DNA of 41,307 nt from Actinomycetota bacterium (GCA_027859125.1 JAQIBK010000043.1:1-41307), one strand, 5' to 3'. Shown: positions 19,729-29,861, counted from the first letter of the stretch. Notes: generated from the letters alone by a model not told the origin. Numbers and translations: made by a program.

Positions 19729-20943
19729 CTACAGGTCGTGGTTCGGGGTATTGGTGTTGTGCTCGGCTTCCCAGATCTGCTGGTCCTCGTGCTCTTTGAT
19801 CGACTCATCGATCGGGTGCAGCTCTCGCGCCCGCCGTTTGGACGGCAGGATACCCTGGGGTCTCAGTGCCATCATGACGACCATCAATCCACCAAAGATC
19901 AGGAAGCGATAGTCACCCAGCAGAGACGCCTGCTCCGGCGTGATGAAGCCCGAGAAGATATCGAGCGTCGCGAGCCAGCGAATGATCTCGGGGAGACCCG
20001 CGATGATCACGGCACCGAGCACCGCACCTCGGATCGAACCCATGCCACCAAGAACGATCATGCAACAGATGAGCACCGACTCCATGAAGTTGAAGGACTC
20101 AGGGCTGATGAATCCGATCCAGTACGCGTAAGTGACACCTGCGATGCCGCCCCACATAGCGCCGAGCGAGAACGCCCAGAGCTTGGTCTTGGTGATGCTG
20201 ATGCCGACGGACGCTGCTGCTACCTCGTCCTCTCTCATCGCGACCCATGAGCGACCCAAACGGGAGTCATCCAGTCGCCTGATCACAAAGACGGCAAAGA
20301 GGCACAGCAACACGATCAAGTAGTACCAGAAGAGGTTCTTGGTGAAGACGAAGTCGCCCATCGAGAAGGTGTCGATCGCCCACTGCTGGCCCGCTGCTGC
20401 GGGAATGCTCTCGCCGACGCGGGGCAGACCAGCTGCTCCACCCGTCAGCTTGGAGTAGTTGGTCAGGAAGATCCTGACGATCTCACCGAAACCGAGGGTG
20501 ACGATCGCCAAGTAGTCGCCCCGAAGCCTGAGAACCGGTGTGCCCAGCGCAAGACCCGTGATCGCGCCAGCCAGAGCGGCAACGGGCAACATGAGCCAGA
20601 ACGTGAAGCCGTCAGCCTTGTCGCCAAGGAAGCTCAGACTGCGCAGCCAGTCCTGGACCACGAACCCGAACAGAACACCCGCGTACGCCCCCATTCCATA
20701 GAAGGCCACGTACCCAAGGTCGAGCAGTCCAGCGTACCCGACAACGATGTTGAGGCCGAGCGAGAGCAGAACGTATATACCGATGACGCCCGCGATGCGA
20801 ACCATGAACATGTTGCCCACAGACTGGAAGTAGATCGGCAGACCTACCACGACCAGCGCGAGCAGCACGTAGCTCACGATCCTCTTTGTCGTCCACTTGC
20901 CTGTGTCCAGCTCCGTGCGGAGCTCCATCTTGCTTCCGCCCAT
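19729..20943 (-). CDS. livM: branched-chain amino-acid ABC transporter permease LivM
   Basis: Polytopic; YVLLSLGLNIVVGYAGLLDLGYVAFYGMGAY, GLALGTPVLRLRGDYLAIVTLGFGEI, SWVAMREDEVAAASVGI. Confidence 0.93.
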   Translation of the reverse strand: MGGSKMELRTELDTGKWTTKRIVSYVLLALVVVGLPIYFQSVGNMFMVRIAGVIGIYVLLSLGLNIVVGYAGLLDLGYVAFYGMGAYAGVLFGFVVQDWLRSLSFLGDKADGFTFWLMLPVAALAGAITGLALGTPVLRLRGDYLAIVTLGFGEIVRIFLTNYSKLTGGAAGLPRVGESIPAAAGQQWAIDTFSMGDFVFTKNLFWYYLIVLLCLFAVFVIRRLDDSRLGRSWVAMREDEVAAASVGISITKTKLWAFSLGAMWGGIAGVTYAYWIGFISPESFNFMESVLICCMIVLGGMGSIRGAVLGAVIIAGLPEIIRWLATLDIFSGFITPEQASLLGDYRFLIFGGLMVVMMALRPQGILPSKRRARELHPIDESIKEHEDQQIWEAEHNTNTPNHDL

Positions 20944-20946
20944 GAG

Positions 20947-21885
20947 CTACACCTTCTCCACAACGGACTCGCCCAGAAGACCACCGGGCTTGAATACCAG
21001 GACAAGGATCAGGATCGCGAAAGCGATGACGTCTTTGTAGCCCGTGCTGATGAAGCCAGCAGCGAGCGCCTCGATCATCCCCAACGTGAATCCGCCCAAC
21101 ATCGCGCCGCGCAGGTTTCCGATACCGCCGATGACGGCCGCGGTGAACGACTTGATGCCGGGAATGAAGCCCATGTTGTACTTGATGCTGCCGTAGTACA
21201 TTCCTGAGAAGATACCGGCGGCACCACCCAGTGCAGGGCCGATGAAGAACGTCAGCGCGATGATGTAGTTGATGTTGACGCCCATGAGCCCGGCGGCTTC
21301 ACGGTCCTGCGAGACAGCTCGCATGGCCTTGCCGACCCGGGTCTTGGAAACGAAGGTGTCGAGCACCAGTAGAAGAAGGATCGTCGTACCGACGATCAGA
21401 ATCTGCATGCTTGATACGTTGACCCCTGCAATGTCGTCCTGCCTGATCTCAAAGAGGATCGGGAACGGGATCGAACGCGATGATATCCACAGCAAAGCGG
21501 CATTCTGAAGGAATAGAGAAACCCCGATAGCCGAGATGAGCGGAGCGAGCCGAGGCGCATTGCGCAAAGGCCGATAAGCGAAACGCTCCGTCAGCATTCC
21601 GAGCAGACCGGTCACGATCATGCCCGCCAGGAATGCGAGAACATACAGTAGTAGGAGACCGACATTGCTAGAGGTGAAGAAGTCGATCTTGCTCAAGCCA
21701 ATGAGTGTGAAATAGCCGACGTACGCGCCGGTCATGAACATCTCACTGTGTGCAAAGTTGATCAGCAGCAGGATGCCGTAGACGAGCGTATAGCCAAGAG
21801 CAATAAGGGCGTACAATCCCCCCAACGTGATTCCGTTGACCATCTGCTGGCCGATAATCTCCATAGACACGAGAGCTCCATCCAT
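20947..21885 (-). CDS. livH: branched-chain amino-acid ABC transporter permease LivH
   Basis: Polytopic; GITLGGLYALIALGYTLVYGILLLINFAHSEMFM, AMRAVSQDREAAGLMGV. Start may be the internal ATG at 21864. Confidence 0.93.
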   Translation of the reverse strand: MDGALVSMEIIGQQMVNGITLGGLYALIALGYTLVYGILLLINFAHSEMFMTGAYVGYFTLIGLSKIDFFTSSNVGLLLLYVLAFLAGMIVTGLLGMLTERFAYRPLRNAPRLAPLISAIGVSLFLQNAALLWISSRSIPFPILFEIRQDDIAGVNVSSMQILIVGTTILLLLVLDTFVSKTRVGKAMRAVSQDREAAGLMGVNINYIIALTFFIGPALGGAAGIFSGMYYGSIKYNMGFIPGIKSFTAAVIGGIGNLRGAMLGGFTLGMIEALAAGFISTGYKDVIAFAILILVLVFKPGGLLGESVVEKV

Positions 21886-21967
21886 TACCAGTACGGTCTG
21901 TCCGAGCCACGGATCCGCAGTGCTCAGACAGACGGGGGTTGCTACAACCGATCACACACCCACAACA

Positions 21968-22010
21968 ATCCGGACGGGGGACTGTCTTGCATCTCCTCCC
22001 CCGTCCGGAT
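21968..22010 (-). promoter_or_regulatory. perfect 14-bp hairpin between livK and livH (intercistronic mRNA structure or attenuator)
   Basis: ATCCGGACGGGGGA (21968-21981) is the exact reverse complement of TCCCCCGTCCGGAT (21997-22010); loop 15 nt; no long T-tract on the minus strand. Confidence 0.75.
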
Positions 22011-22053
22011 CGATTTCAATAATGTGGGTTAGCTACCGGCTACCCTGCGTCAA

Positions 22054-23250
22054 TTACTTGACGGGTACCCAGGCACCACCTTCGACGACGTACGGAGTGA
22101 TGGCCTTGTTCAGCGTGTCACCCTTCTCGTCGAAGGAGACCGCGCCAGTGACACCGGCGTAGTCGGTTGCGGCAACGGCCTCGATGATGGCCTGCTTGCC
22201 AGCAACGGACGTCAGCTCGTCGGCGCCCATATCGGCGGCAACGGCCTTGATGGCCTCGATGATGACCATGGCGGCATCGTAGGCATACGTGTCATACGCC
22301 TCGATGGTCTCGCCGGGGTAGGCCGCCTCGAAGGAAGCGATGAAGTCCTGACCCTTGGGCTGCTCGTTCAGGGGCAGACCAACGGAGGTGGAGTAGTCAC
22401 CCTCGTCGCCACCGATCTCAATGAACTGCTGCGTGTAGAGACCGTCGCCACCCATGATCGGGGCGGTCATGCCGGCCTCTTTGGCCTGACGGGAAACCAG
22501 ACCGGCCTCGGTGTACATACCACCGAAGTAGATCATGTCAGGGTTGAGAGCTTCCATCTTGGTGACGAGTGCCTTGAAGTCCTGGTCCTTGAGCTGGATC
22601 TTCTCGGAAAGGAGAATCTCGCCGCCCTCGGCCTCGAACTGCTTGGCGAACTCAGCGGCCAGACCCTCACCGTATGGGGTGGAGTCGTCAAGCACGACGG
22701 CAGTCATGGCGCCGAGCTCGTTGTAGGCGAAGGTGCCCGCATACGAACCCTGGACCGTGTCGATGGTGCAAACACGGAAGACGTTCTTGAAGCCCTGCTC
22801 GGTGAGCTGGGGATTCGTGGACGCCGGAGAGACCTGCACTATGCCAGCCTCGTTGTACACAGCAGACGTGGGAATCGAGACACCCGAGTTCAGGTGAGCC
22901 ACGACACCGACGACCTCGCTATCGGAGATCATCTGGTTGGCAGCATTGACGCCCGTCTTGGGGTCAGCAGCATCGTCAACCGCGAACGCGCTGAGGTCGA
23001 TGCCGAGATCGGCAAGCTCATCAGCCGAATCGGAGATCGCCAGAAGTGCGCCGTTCTTGATACCAAGGCCGAGTGCCGCAACGTCACCGGTGAACGGAGA
23101 GCTGACACCGATCTTGATCTCGACCAGATCACTGGTGCTGGCGGAATCGCCAGAGTCAGCATCTTCGCTACCGCAACCGGTAACGACCATCGCCAGAAGA
23201 ACAAGTACGGCGATGAGGGTGAAGAGTCTCTTGCTCTTTACCACAGTCAT
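22054..23250 (-). CDS. livK: branched-chain amino-acid ABC transporter substrate-binding lipoprotein
   Basis: Lipobox LVLLAMVVTGCGS, VEIKIGVSSPFTGDVAALGLGIKNGALLA, periplasmic-binding (peripla_BP_6-like) pattern; upstream of livHMGF. Confidence 0.92.
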   Translation of the reverse strand: MTVVKSKRLFTLIAVLVLLAMVVTGCGSEDADSGDSASTSDLVEIKIGVSSPFTGDVAALGLGIKNGALLAISDSADELADLGIDLSAFAVDDAADPKTGVNAANQMISDSEVVGVVAHLNSGVSIPTSAVYNEAGIVQVSPASTNPQLTEQGFKNVFRVCTIDTVQGSYAGTFAYNELGAMTAVVLDDSTPYGEGLAAEFAKQFEAEGGEILLSEKIQLKDQDFKALVTKMEALNPDMIYFGGMYTEAGLVSRQAKEAGMTAPIMGGDGLYTQQFIEIGGDEGDYSTSVGLPLNEQPKGQDFIASFEAAYPGETIEAYDTYAYDAAMVIIEAIKAVAADMGADELTSVAGKQAIIEAVAATDYAGVTGAVSFDEKGDTLNKAITPYVVEGGAWVPVK

Positions 23251-23405
23251 ACCTCCCTATAGTTTTCTAGCTTCCCAGCTTCCCTTTGCAAGCCAAAGCA
23301 TGGAACGCTCCGCAGATATCTCAAAGGACAATCCTGTGAGACCGTGGGAGTCTATCAGAATCAAACCATGCACAACAAGCAGGATCATCACAGTGGGAAC
23401 GCATA

Positions 23406-23436
23406 GAAAAAAGTGCATGACGACCCCTCATGCACT
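23406..23436 (-). terminator. Rho-independent terminator downstream of the cysK-rrf2 transcript
   Basis: Minus strand reads AGTGCATGA-GGGGTCG-TCATGCACT-TTTTTC: perfect 9-bp stem followed by T-tract, about 30 nt after the Rrf2 stop. Confidence 0.85.
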
Positions 23437-23466
23437 CCCGAAACTTAATGGCCATTCATTATTCAT

Positions 23467-23883
23467 CTAGATGAAATACATATGTTGCTCACGACGCTCT
23501 ATCTCGTCCTGAATATGTGCGAGATCGGCCACAGTCACAGCTGCCATGACCCCCTTGAGCGTGTCAGCAACTTCTGTCCACATCAGGGACACGGCATCAT
23601 GCATATCGCTCCGCCGATCGAGGACGGTGCCCTCAAGCTCAAGCGCCACATCCGCGACGTTGATCTCGTCGGCCGATCGCGAGAGCCGACATCCGCCTGC
23701 GGGACCCCTTCTGCACTCGATCAACCCCTTGCGCGACAGTTCCGTGATCTGCTGCTCCAGGAACCTTCTCGGCAGACTGAGTCGGAGGGATAATCCCGCC
23801 ACAGACAGGCGCTCTCCGGAATCCAGACGTGCGAGTTCGACCAATGCACGGAGCGCGTGGTCCAACCTCTTTGTGACTCGCAT
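23467..23883 (-). CDS. Rrf2-family transcriptional regulator (CymR-like, no apparent Fe-S cysteine motif)
   Basis: MRVTKRLDHALRALVELARL...LSLPRRFLEQQITELSRKGLIECRRGPAGGCRLSR is the Rrf2 winged-helix pattern. Start at 23883 overlaps the cysK stop. Confidence 0.86.
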   Translation of the reverse strand: MRVTKRLDHALRALVELARLDSGERLSVAGLSLRLSLPRRFLEQQITELSRKGLIECRRGPAGGCRLSRSADEINVADVALELEGTVLDRRSDMHDAVSLMWTEVADTLKGVMAAVTVADLAHIQDEIERREQHMYFI

Positions 23884-24833
23884 CAGGCCAGACCCTCCCA
23901 CAGAGCCGTGGTGAGGTAGCGTTCGCCGGTCGATGGCGCCACGGTGACGACAGTCCCTCCCTGCATGCCCTCCTCGGCGGCAAGGCGGAGCGCGGCAACA
24001 ACGTTGGCGCCGCTGGAGATTCCGGCCATGATGCCCTCCTCGGCGGCAAGGCGGCGTGCCATCACGATGGCATCCTCGCCTTTGACGGTGTAGACGTCAT
24101 CGAGCACATCGAGGTCCAGCGTGTCAGGAATGAAGTTGGCGCCGATACCCTGAATGATGTGTGGACCCGGCGTGAGCGTCTCACCGGCGATCCGCTGAGA
24201 GATGATAGCCGACTCTGCCGGCTCAGCAGCGACGATACGCGTTGCTCCGTCCTTCTCCTTGAGGTACCTGCCCACACCGGAGACAGTCCCTCCAGTACCC
24301 ACGCCAGCAACGAACGCCGTGGGCACCCCACCCATGGCTTGAACGATCTCAGGCCCGGTCGTGCGGTAGTGCGCCAGGGGGTTGGCGGGATTCGTGAACT
24401 GTCCGGGCATGAACGCGCCTGGGATGGAGTCCAGTAGTTCCAGGGAACGATCGACCGAGCCCCGCATGCCCAGTCCGCCAGGAGTGAGTATGAGCTCGGC
24501 ACCGTATGCGGCGAGAAGTCGTCGTCGTTCGACCGACATGCTGTCGGGCATCGTCAGGATGACACGGTAGCCGCGCGACGCGCCGATCATCGCCAGCGCG
24601 ATGCCTGTGTTCCCTGAAGTCGGCTCGACCAGCACTGTCCTGCCGGGCTCGATCAAGCCCCGCGCTTCGGCATCATCGATCATGGAGAGCGCGATACGGT
24701 CCTTCACAGCGCCACCGGGGTTTCGGGATTCAAGTTTGATGTACACCGTGACGCCGCCATCGACCGATATATGCGACAACCGCACCATAGGAGTGGCACC
24801 GATCGTTTCGACTACAGTTGGGCTGATCTCCAT
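23883..24833 (-). CDS. cysK: cysteine synthase (O-acetylserine sulfhydrylase family)
   Basis: ETIGATPMVRL, KLESRNPGGAVKDRIALSMI (PLP lysine), EPTSGNTGIALAMI, GVGTGGTVSGVGRYLKE, GISSGANVVAAL. Start uncertain (24833 or 24905). Confidence 0.93.
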   Translation of the reverse strand: MEISPTVVETIGATPMVRLSHISVDGGVTVYIKLESRNPGGAVKDRIALSMIDDAEARGLIEPGRTVLVEPTSGNTGIALAMIGASRGYRVILTMPDSMSVERRRLLAAYGAELILTPGGLGMRGSVDRSLELLDSIPGAFMPGQFTNPANPLAHYRTTGPEIVQAMGGVPTAFVAGVGTGGTVSGVGRYLKEKDGATRIVAAEPAESAIISQRIAGETLTPGPHIIQGIGANFIPDTLDLDVLDDVYTVKGEDAIVMARRLAAEEGIMAGISSGANVVAALRLAAEEGMQGGTVVTVAPSTGERYLTTALWEGLA

Positions 24834-25042
24834 GCGTGCACCAATCCAATCAACTATAAACACATAGGCATTACGTACTATATGACACAACAGGGCGCAA
24901 ACCAAACAGTGTGGTCCCTGGAGAGCGCCAATCGGTCACAATCAGAGTCACACGGATGATTTCCATGAGATTCTCGGTTGGGCGATATGAGATATGGATA
25001 TATATAGAAATCTAGTGTCCGTTTCTGGGCAAGGAGGCAAGC

Positions 25043-25480
25043 ATGGTCAATATCTGGTTCTGGGTTTGGGTAGCACTTGCAGCGATTCTGTTCACAGCAG
25101 AGATCTTCACGGCAGGTTTTTTCATGCTGCCTTTTGGAATTGGCGCAGCCGCTGCAGCGCTGCTGGAGTTCCTGGGAATGGGTGTGGGCTGGCAATGGGC
25201 CGTCTTCATAGTGGTCTCCGCCATCAGCCTGGTGTTCTTCAGACGGTTCTCAGACAGCGTGACTCATGAGCCTCCGGTCAAGATGGGGGCCGATCGCCTG
25301 ATCGGGATGTCCGGAATCGTGGTGGAGGATCTGACACCCCACAGTTCGAAGGGCGCAATCAGAGTGGATCACGAGGAATGGCGTGCTGAGACCTCTGATT
25401 CGGCCTCTGCGCCTGTAGGCACCGTGGTGATCGTGAAAGCCGTGGAGGGCACGCATCTAGTGGTGGATCCTAAGAAGTAG
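25043..25480 (+). CDS. NfeD-family membrane protein (short form)
   Basis: N-terminal hydrophobic helices and C-terminal OB-like region [35 protein letters not shown]; immediately upstream of a slipin gene. AGGAGG upstream of the ATG. Confidence 0.85.
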   Translation: MVNIWFWVWVALAAILFTAEIFTAGFFMLPFGIGAAAAALLEFLGMGVGWQWAVFIVVSAISLVFFRRFSDSVTHEPPVKMGADRLIGMSGIVVEDLTPHSSKGAIRVDHEEWRAETSDSASAPVGTVVIVKAVEGTHLVVDPKK

Positions 25481-25542
25481 AAAGGCAGCGGCGTAGTGGC
25501 TCGAGTCGCGAGTCAGATCGTCGCCGAGATGGGAGGAAAGAG

Positions 25543-26499
25543 ATGGCAGAGGGAATCGGAGCGGTGTTTTTCGGCATCATCCTGATCGGAGTGCTGTTCG
25601 TATACGCGATCGCGGCGATACGGATCGTGCGCCCATACGAAAAGGGAATCATTGAGCGGCTGGGCAAGTACCAGCGCACGTACGAGTCGGGTCTGCACCT
25701 GATCATCCCGTTCGTTGACAAGCTCTCCAAGGTGGACATGCGCGAGAACGTCGTGGATGTTCCGCCGCAGGAGGTAATCACCAAGGACAACGTCGTGGTC
25801 ACCGTCGACGCCGTCGTGTACTACGAGGCGACCGATCCTGTGAAGCTCATGTACAACGTGGCCAACTTCTACATGGCCGCCACCAAGCTGGCACAGACGA
25901 ACCTGCGAAACGTCATTGGCGAGATGCAGCTCGACGAGTCCCTGACGTCGCGCGAGAAGATCAACGCCGCACTGCGGCAGATCCTCGACGACGCCACCGA
26001 CAAGTGGGGCGTGCGAGTCGTTCGAGTGGAACTGCAGCGCATTGAACCGCCGGTCGATGTGACCGAGGCCATGCACCGCCAAATGAAGGCCGAACGCACG
26101 AAGCGTGCGGACATCCTCGAAGCCGAGGGTGACAGGCAGGCGGCGATCACGCGCGCAGAAGGCTCGAAGCAGTCAGCGATCCTGGAGTCCGAAGGCCAGG
26201 CCGAAGCGATCAAGCGGGTCGCCGAAGCGCAGAAGTTCCAGAGGCTGACGGTGGCCGAGGGAGAAGCGCTCGCAATCTCATCGGTCTACAAAGCGATCCA
26301 TGAAGGTGGTCCGACCAACGATCTGATCGCCATCAAGTATCTGGAGTCTCTTGAGGCGATCGCCCAGGGACCTGCGAACAAGGTGTTCCTCCCAATGGAG
26401 GTCGCTGGGATCATGGGAAGCATCGGCGGGATCGCCGAGCTGTTCAAGAACGACGCGGTACGCCCAACGTCTCCCACTCCCCCTCCGCCTGTGCGGTAG
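25543..26499 (+). CDS. SPFH/Band 7 slipin (stomatin-like) protein
   Basis: [69 protein letters not shown]; coiled-coil [30 protein letters not shown]. Confidence 0.94.
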   Translation: MAEGIGAVFFGIILIGVLFVYAIAAIRIVRPYEKGIIERLGKYQRTYESGLHLIIPFVDKLSKVDMRENVVDVPPQEVITKDNVVVTVDAVVYYEATDPVKLMYNVANFYMAATKLAQTNLRNVIGEMQLDESLTSREKINAALRQILDDATDKWGVRVVRVELQRIEPPVDVTEAMHRQMKAERTKRADILEAEGDRQAAITRAEGSKQSAILESEGQAEAIKRVAEAQKFQRLTVAEGEALAISSVYKAIHEGGPTNDLIAIKYLESLEAIAQGPANKVFLPMEVAGIMGSIGGIAELFKNDAVRPTSPTPPPPVR

Positions 26500-26527
26500 A
26501 GGGAGTCATGAACTGCACGAACAGAAA

Positions 26528-26557
26528 GGAGCGTCGCAAAGCGGCGCTCCTTCTCTT
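26528..26557 (+). terminator. probable bidirectional terminator between convergent slipin and mogA
   Basis: GGAGCGTCGC-aaa-GCGGCGCTCC (10-bp stem, one G-T) followed by TTCTCTTTG on plus; short T-tract (TTTCTGTTC) on minus. Confidence 0.75.
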
Positions 26558-26580
26558 TGCCATCACTTGTTCACAGAAAC

Positions 26581-27063
26581 CTAGTGGCCCCCACCGACAA
26601 CCATATCGTGTGCGTGCTCCATCTGATCGACGATGAAACCGAAGCACTCGGTGGCCGCCTTCCGACTGCCAGGCAGGTTCACGATCAGAGTCGTGCCCCT
26701 GAGACCGGCTGTAGCGCGCGAAAGCATCGCCCGACGGGTGACCTCGAGGCTGCCTATCCTCATCGCCTCAGCGATTCCGGGAGCCATTCTGTCGCATACC
26801 GTCGCAGTGGCCTCCGGAGTAACGTCCCGAGCACTGAAACCGGTCCCCCCGCACGTGAGAACGATGTCTGTGTGCGCGTCGTCGGCAAGTGACTCGAGGG
26901 CGATCACGATCGCGTCTTGATCATCGGGGACCACACGGTGATCGATCACGATCCAGCCATTCTCAACACATGTTGCAGCCAGAGCCGCGCCCGCCGTGTC
27001 CTCGGCCAGCGATCTGGTATCGCTGCATGTGAGAATCGCAATGTTCAGTGAACCCACTCCCAC
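26581..27063 (-). CDS. mogA: molybdopterin adenylyltransferase / MoaB-MogA family
   Basis: LNIAILTCSDTRSLAEDTAG, DIVLTCGGTGFSARDVTPEAT, GTTLIVNLPGSRKAATECF. Confidence 0.9.
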   Translation of the reverse strand: MGVGSLNIAILTCSDTRSLAEDTAGAALAATCVENGWIVIDHRVVPDDQDAIVIALESLADDAHTDIVLTCGGTGFSARDVTPEATATVCDRMAPGIAEAMRIGSLEVTRRAMLSRATAGLRGTTLIVNLPGSRKAATECFGFIVDQMEHAHDMVVGGGH

Positions 27064-27570
27064 TCACTCCCCTTCTGGCTCAGGAACACGGTCACATGTG
27101 CCATCGCCAACAGAGTCGATGACTATCTCATCGCCCGCCTTCATCTCTCCGGGCTCGCAGACCACAGCGAAGACGCCCTCCTTGGGCATCACGCAGTCGC
27201 CTGCCTGGTAGTAGATGGCACAGCGGTTGTGGCACACCTTGCCGATCTGACTGATCTCGAGCACGACACCTTCACCGACGGACAGACGCGAGCCGACGGG
27301 CAACGCCGGAAGATCGAGGCCCCTTGTGGTCACATTCTCGCCAAAATCCCCAGCTGTGACGTCGAGACCCTTTGCCACCATCTTGTCCACCGACTCTTGG
27401 GCGAGAAGACTCACCTGCCTGTGCCAGTCACCCGCGTGCGCGTCACCATCGACCCCGTGATCGTGAACGAGGTCGATGCACGCAGTGGGAGTCTTGCGCA
27501 CACCTTTACGATCGGAGATGTTGACGGAGACAACCGTACCGCGCATTCCGGGTTGAATGGAAACTGTCAC
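27064..27570 (-). CDS. MOSC domain protein
   Basis: [56 protein letters not shown] start at 27570 overlaps the moaC stop (GTGA). Confidence 0.87.
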   Translation of the reverse strand: MTVSIQPGMRGTVVSVNISDRKGVRKTPTACIDLVHDHGVDGDAHAGDWHRQVSLLAQESVDKMVAKGLDVTAGDFGENVTTRGLDLPALPVGSRLSVGEGVVLEISQIGKVCHNRCAIYYQAGDCVMPKEGVFAVVCEPGEMKAGDEIVIDSVGDGTCDRVPEPEGE

Positions 27571-28079
27571 CGTTCCTCCTCCTGACGCACCCATCTGCCG
27601 GATCGACCGCCCTCTTTGCTGAGCAGCCGAACATCCTCGATGACCATGCCGCGGTCCACGGCCTTGCACATGTCGTAGATGGTGAGCGCGGCGGTCGCCG
27701 CAGCGGTGAGCGCCTCCATCTCGACACCTGTTCTTCCGGTTGTCTCGGCCGTCGCCTCTATCTCGATTCCTACTCTAGCGTCGCCTGAGGGCGCGAGCTG
27801 GACGGTCACACTCGTGAGCGGAATCGGGTGGCACAGCGGGATCAGATCCGATGTTCGTTTCGCGGCCGTGATGCCAGCTATCCGAGCGACCGCCATGACG
27901 TCTCCTTTCGCAGCCGTCCCCGACTCGATTAGAGCAAGCGTCTCCGGTCGCATCCGAATGAAGGATCCCGCGACCGCAACACGTCGAGTCTCCGGCTTCT
28001 CGCCAACGTCCACCATGTGCGCGTGACCTCTCGCATCAAGATGCGTGAGCCCATCGCCCCGAACGGGAGTATCAGACAT
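27567..28079 (-). CDS. moaC: cyclic pyranopterin monophosphate synthase
   Basis: [79 protein letters not shown] upstream of ATG at 28079. Confidence 0.95.
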   Translation of the reverse strand: MSDTPVRGDGLTHLDARGHAHMVDVGEKPETRRVAVAGSFIRMRPETLALIESGTAAKGDVMAVARIAGITAAKRTSDLIPLCHPIPLTSVTVQLAPSGDARVGIEIEATAETTGRTGVEMEALTAAATAALTIYDMCKAVDRGMVIEDVRLLSKEGGRSGRWVRQEEER

Positions 28080-28083
28080 TGCC

Positions 28084-29103
28084 TCACCCTCCAATCTGCG
28101 ACATGCCGCGCACAGTACCGCGTCGCTGCTCGTGCGTTTCAGGCTTCTCTCTCAGTGCGGCGGCAATCACCTCGTTCACTTCTCGGTCCGTGCCCTCACG
28201 CAGCGCTGTCTTGACATCGAACTCCCGGTCCGAGAACAAACATGGCCTGATTCGACCGTCGGCCGTCAGACGCAACCTGTTGCACTCGCCGCAGAAGTGC
28301 CGCGACAGCGGTGAAATGACACCCAAAGTGCCGACGGAAGCCGGCATCGTGAAGTAGCGAGCCGGACCCCATCCCTCGGGACCCTGGCCTTTGTGCACGG
28401 CCTCTATGGGCCCCAGCCCCTGAGCCGACATTGCAGTGCCGAGCGTTTCAATGATCTCGTCCGATGGCACGTGATCGGCCTCGGTCCAACACCCTTGGTG
28501 CCCTCGCGCGCCCACAGCGTTGGCGTCTCCGACAGGCATGTACTCGATGAACCGCACGTGGATCGGTCGATCGATCGCCAACTTGGCGAACGAGGCGAGA
28601 TCCTGCTCCAACGAGCGAACCACGACCACATTGAGTTTCACGGGCTTGAACCCGACCTCCAGTGCGGTATCGAGCCCGTCAAGAGCATCCTGAAGTCGTC
28701 CGCCTCGTGTCATCTCCGCGTAGACATCGGGATCCAGTGAATCGAGTGATATGTTCACACGCGACAAGCCCGCGTCGCGCAGCTGCTGTGCATACTTGGG
28801 CAACAGGATCGCATTCGTCGTGAGCGCGATGGAGTCGAGTCCGGTGATCGCCCTCAAGCGTCTGACATGCCCGACGAGACCCTTGCGCACCAGTGGCTCC
28901 CCGCCTGTGAGGCGAATCTTCCGGATCCCATTCTCCACCGCGATCGCCGCGAACCGCTCGATCTCCTCAAAACTCAGGATGCCCTCCATGGGCTTCCACT
29001 CAATGCCCTCAGGCGGCATGCAGTAGACGCAGCGCAAGTTGCATCTGTCGGTGACGCTTATTCGCAGATAGTCGATCGTACGTCCATGCGAGTCATGCGC
29101 CAT
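28084..29103 (-). CDS. moaA: GTP 3',8-cyclase (radical SAM)
   Basis: [35 protein letters not shown], second cluster region [22 protein letters not shown]. Confidence 0.95.
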   Translation of the reverse strand: MAHDSHGRTIDYLRISVTDRCNLRCVYCMPPEGIEWKPMEGILSFEEIERFAAIAVENGIRKIRLTGGEPLVRKGLVGHVRRLRAITGLDSIALTTNAILLPKYAQQLRDAGLSRVNISLDSLDPDVYAEMTRGGRLQDALDGLDTALEVGFKPVKLNVVVVRSLEQDLASFAKLAIDRPIHVRFIEYMPVGDANAVGARGHQGCWTEADHVPSDEIIETLGTAMSAQGLGPIEAVHKGQGPEGWGPARYFTMPASVGTLGVISPLSRHFCGECNRLRLTADGRIRPCLFSDREFDVKTALREGTDREVNEVIAAALREKPETHEQRRGTVRGMSQIGG

Positions 29104-29617
29104 TCCGGTTCGCTCCTTCCACGTTCGTGAGGAATGTAGCTTCCAGGAATCCTGCGATTCCCGCCGCATCGTCAAGATCGAACGATGGAACGCCGGGCAG
29201 CGTCGCAAAGTCAGTGACCAGAGCGATAACGTCCTTGGGGGCACTGATCAACTCAGTCGATCGAGCCTTGCGCGCAACCTCGATCCGTGCACGAGCTGTG
29301 CGCTTGAAGCCCTCAGCGATGAGTATGTCCACGTCGCCCGCATACTGCACTATCTCGTCGATCGAGAGCTCATGCTCGACCTTGCGCATGACCGCGAACT
29401 TGGTGGGCGCCGATACCATCGACACCACGGCCCCTGCCTGCGCGTGGCGATACGAGTCCTTGCCGGGAACGTCGATCTCAAAGTCGTGAACGTGGTGCTT
29501 CACCGTAGCCACCCTGTGACCGCGGGAGGCTAGTTCAGCCACGACCTTCTCCACTACCGTCGTCTTGCCCGAGTTGGATTCGCCGACGAAGGCCACTATG
29601 GGAACGCCCGTCTCCAT
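29093..29617 (-). CDS. mobB: molybdopterin-guanine dinucleotide biosynthesis protein MobB
   Basis: IVAFVGESNSGKTTVVEKVVAELASRGHRVATVKHHVHDFEIDVPGKDSYRHAQAGA. Confidence 0.91.
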   Translation of the reverse strand: METGVPIVAFVGESNSGKTTVVEKVVAELASRGHRVATVKHHVHDFEIDVPGKDSYRHAQAGAVVSMVSAPTKFAVMRKVEHELSIDEIVQYAGDVDILIAEGFKRTARARIEVARKARSTELISAPKDVIALVTDFATLPGVPSFDLDDAAGIAGFLEATFLTNVEGANRNGA

Positions 29618-29648
29618 ACTGTGGGTTCTCCTCACACGTCTGACCGGA

Positions 29649-29861
29649 TCAGAAGCAGCCCAGACCGCAATCATGCACCCTGATCTCGTTCAGGTCGGCT
29701 GCGGCTCCGGCGACTTTGTACGAGACATTCATGTCCTCGGCCAGCTTGCGCAGCACGGCGCACGTGATCTTCCCATCCGACGCGGCGCCCATGACGGCGG
29801 CGGCCAGTTCCGGGGTCACACGATCCGCGATCGCGGGGTCGACTTTCTTGGTTTCACTCAT
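29649..29861 (-). CDS. small 70-aa protein of the Mo-cofactor operon, C-terminal CGLGCF
   Basis: MSETKKVDPAIADRVTPELAAAVMGAASDGKITCAVLRKLAEDMNVSYKVAGAAADLNEIRVHDCGLGCF; its ATG overlaps the moeA stop (ATGA), supporting genuine translation. Confidence 0.78.
   Translation of the reverse strand: MSETKKVDPAIADRVTPELAAAVMGAASDGKITCAVLRKLAEDMNVSYKVAGAAADLNEIRVHDCGLGCF

Noticed and set aside
23262-23285. Tandem AGCTTCCC AGCTTCCC just upstream of livK
   Set aside because: Only two 8-nt copies next to the SD region; probably chance and too short to support a regulatory claim.
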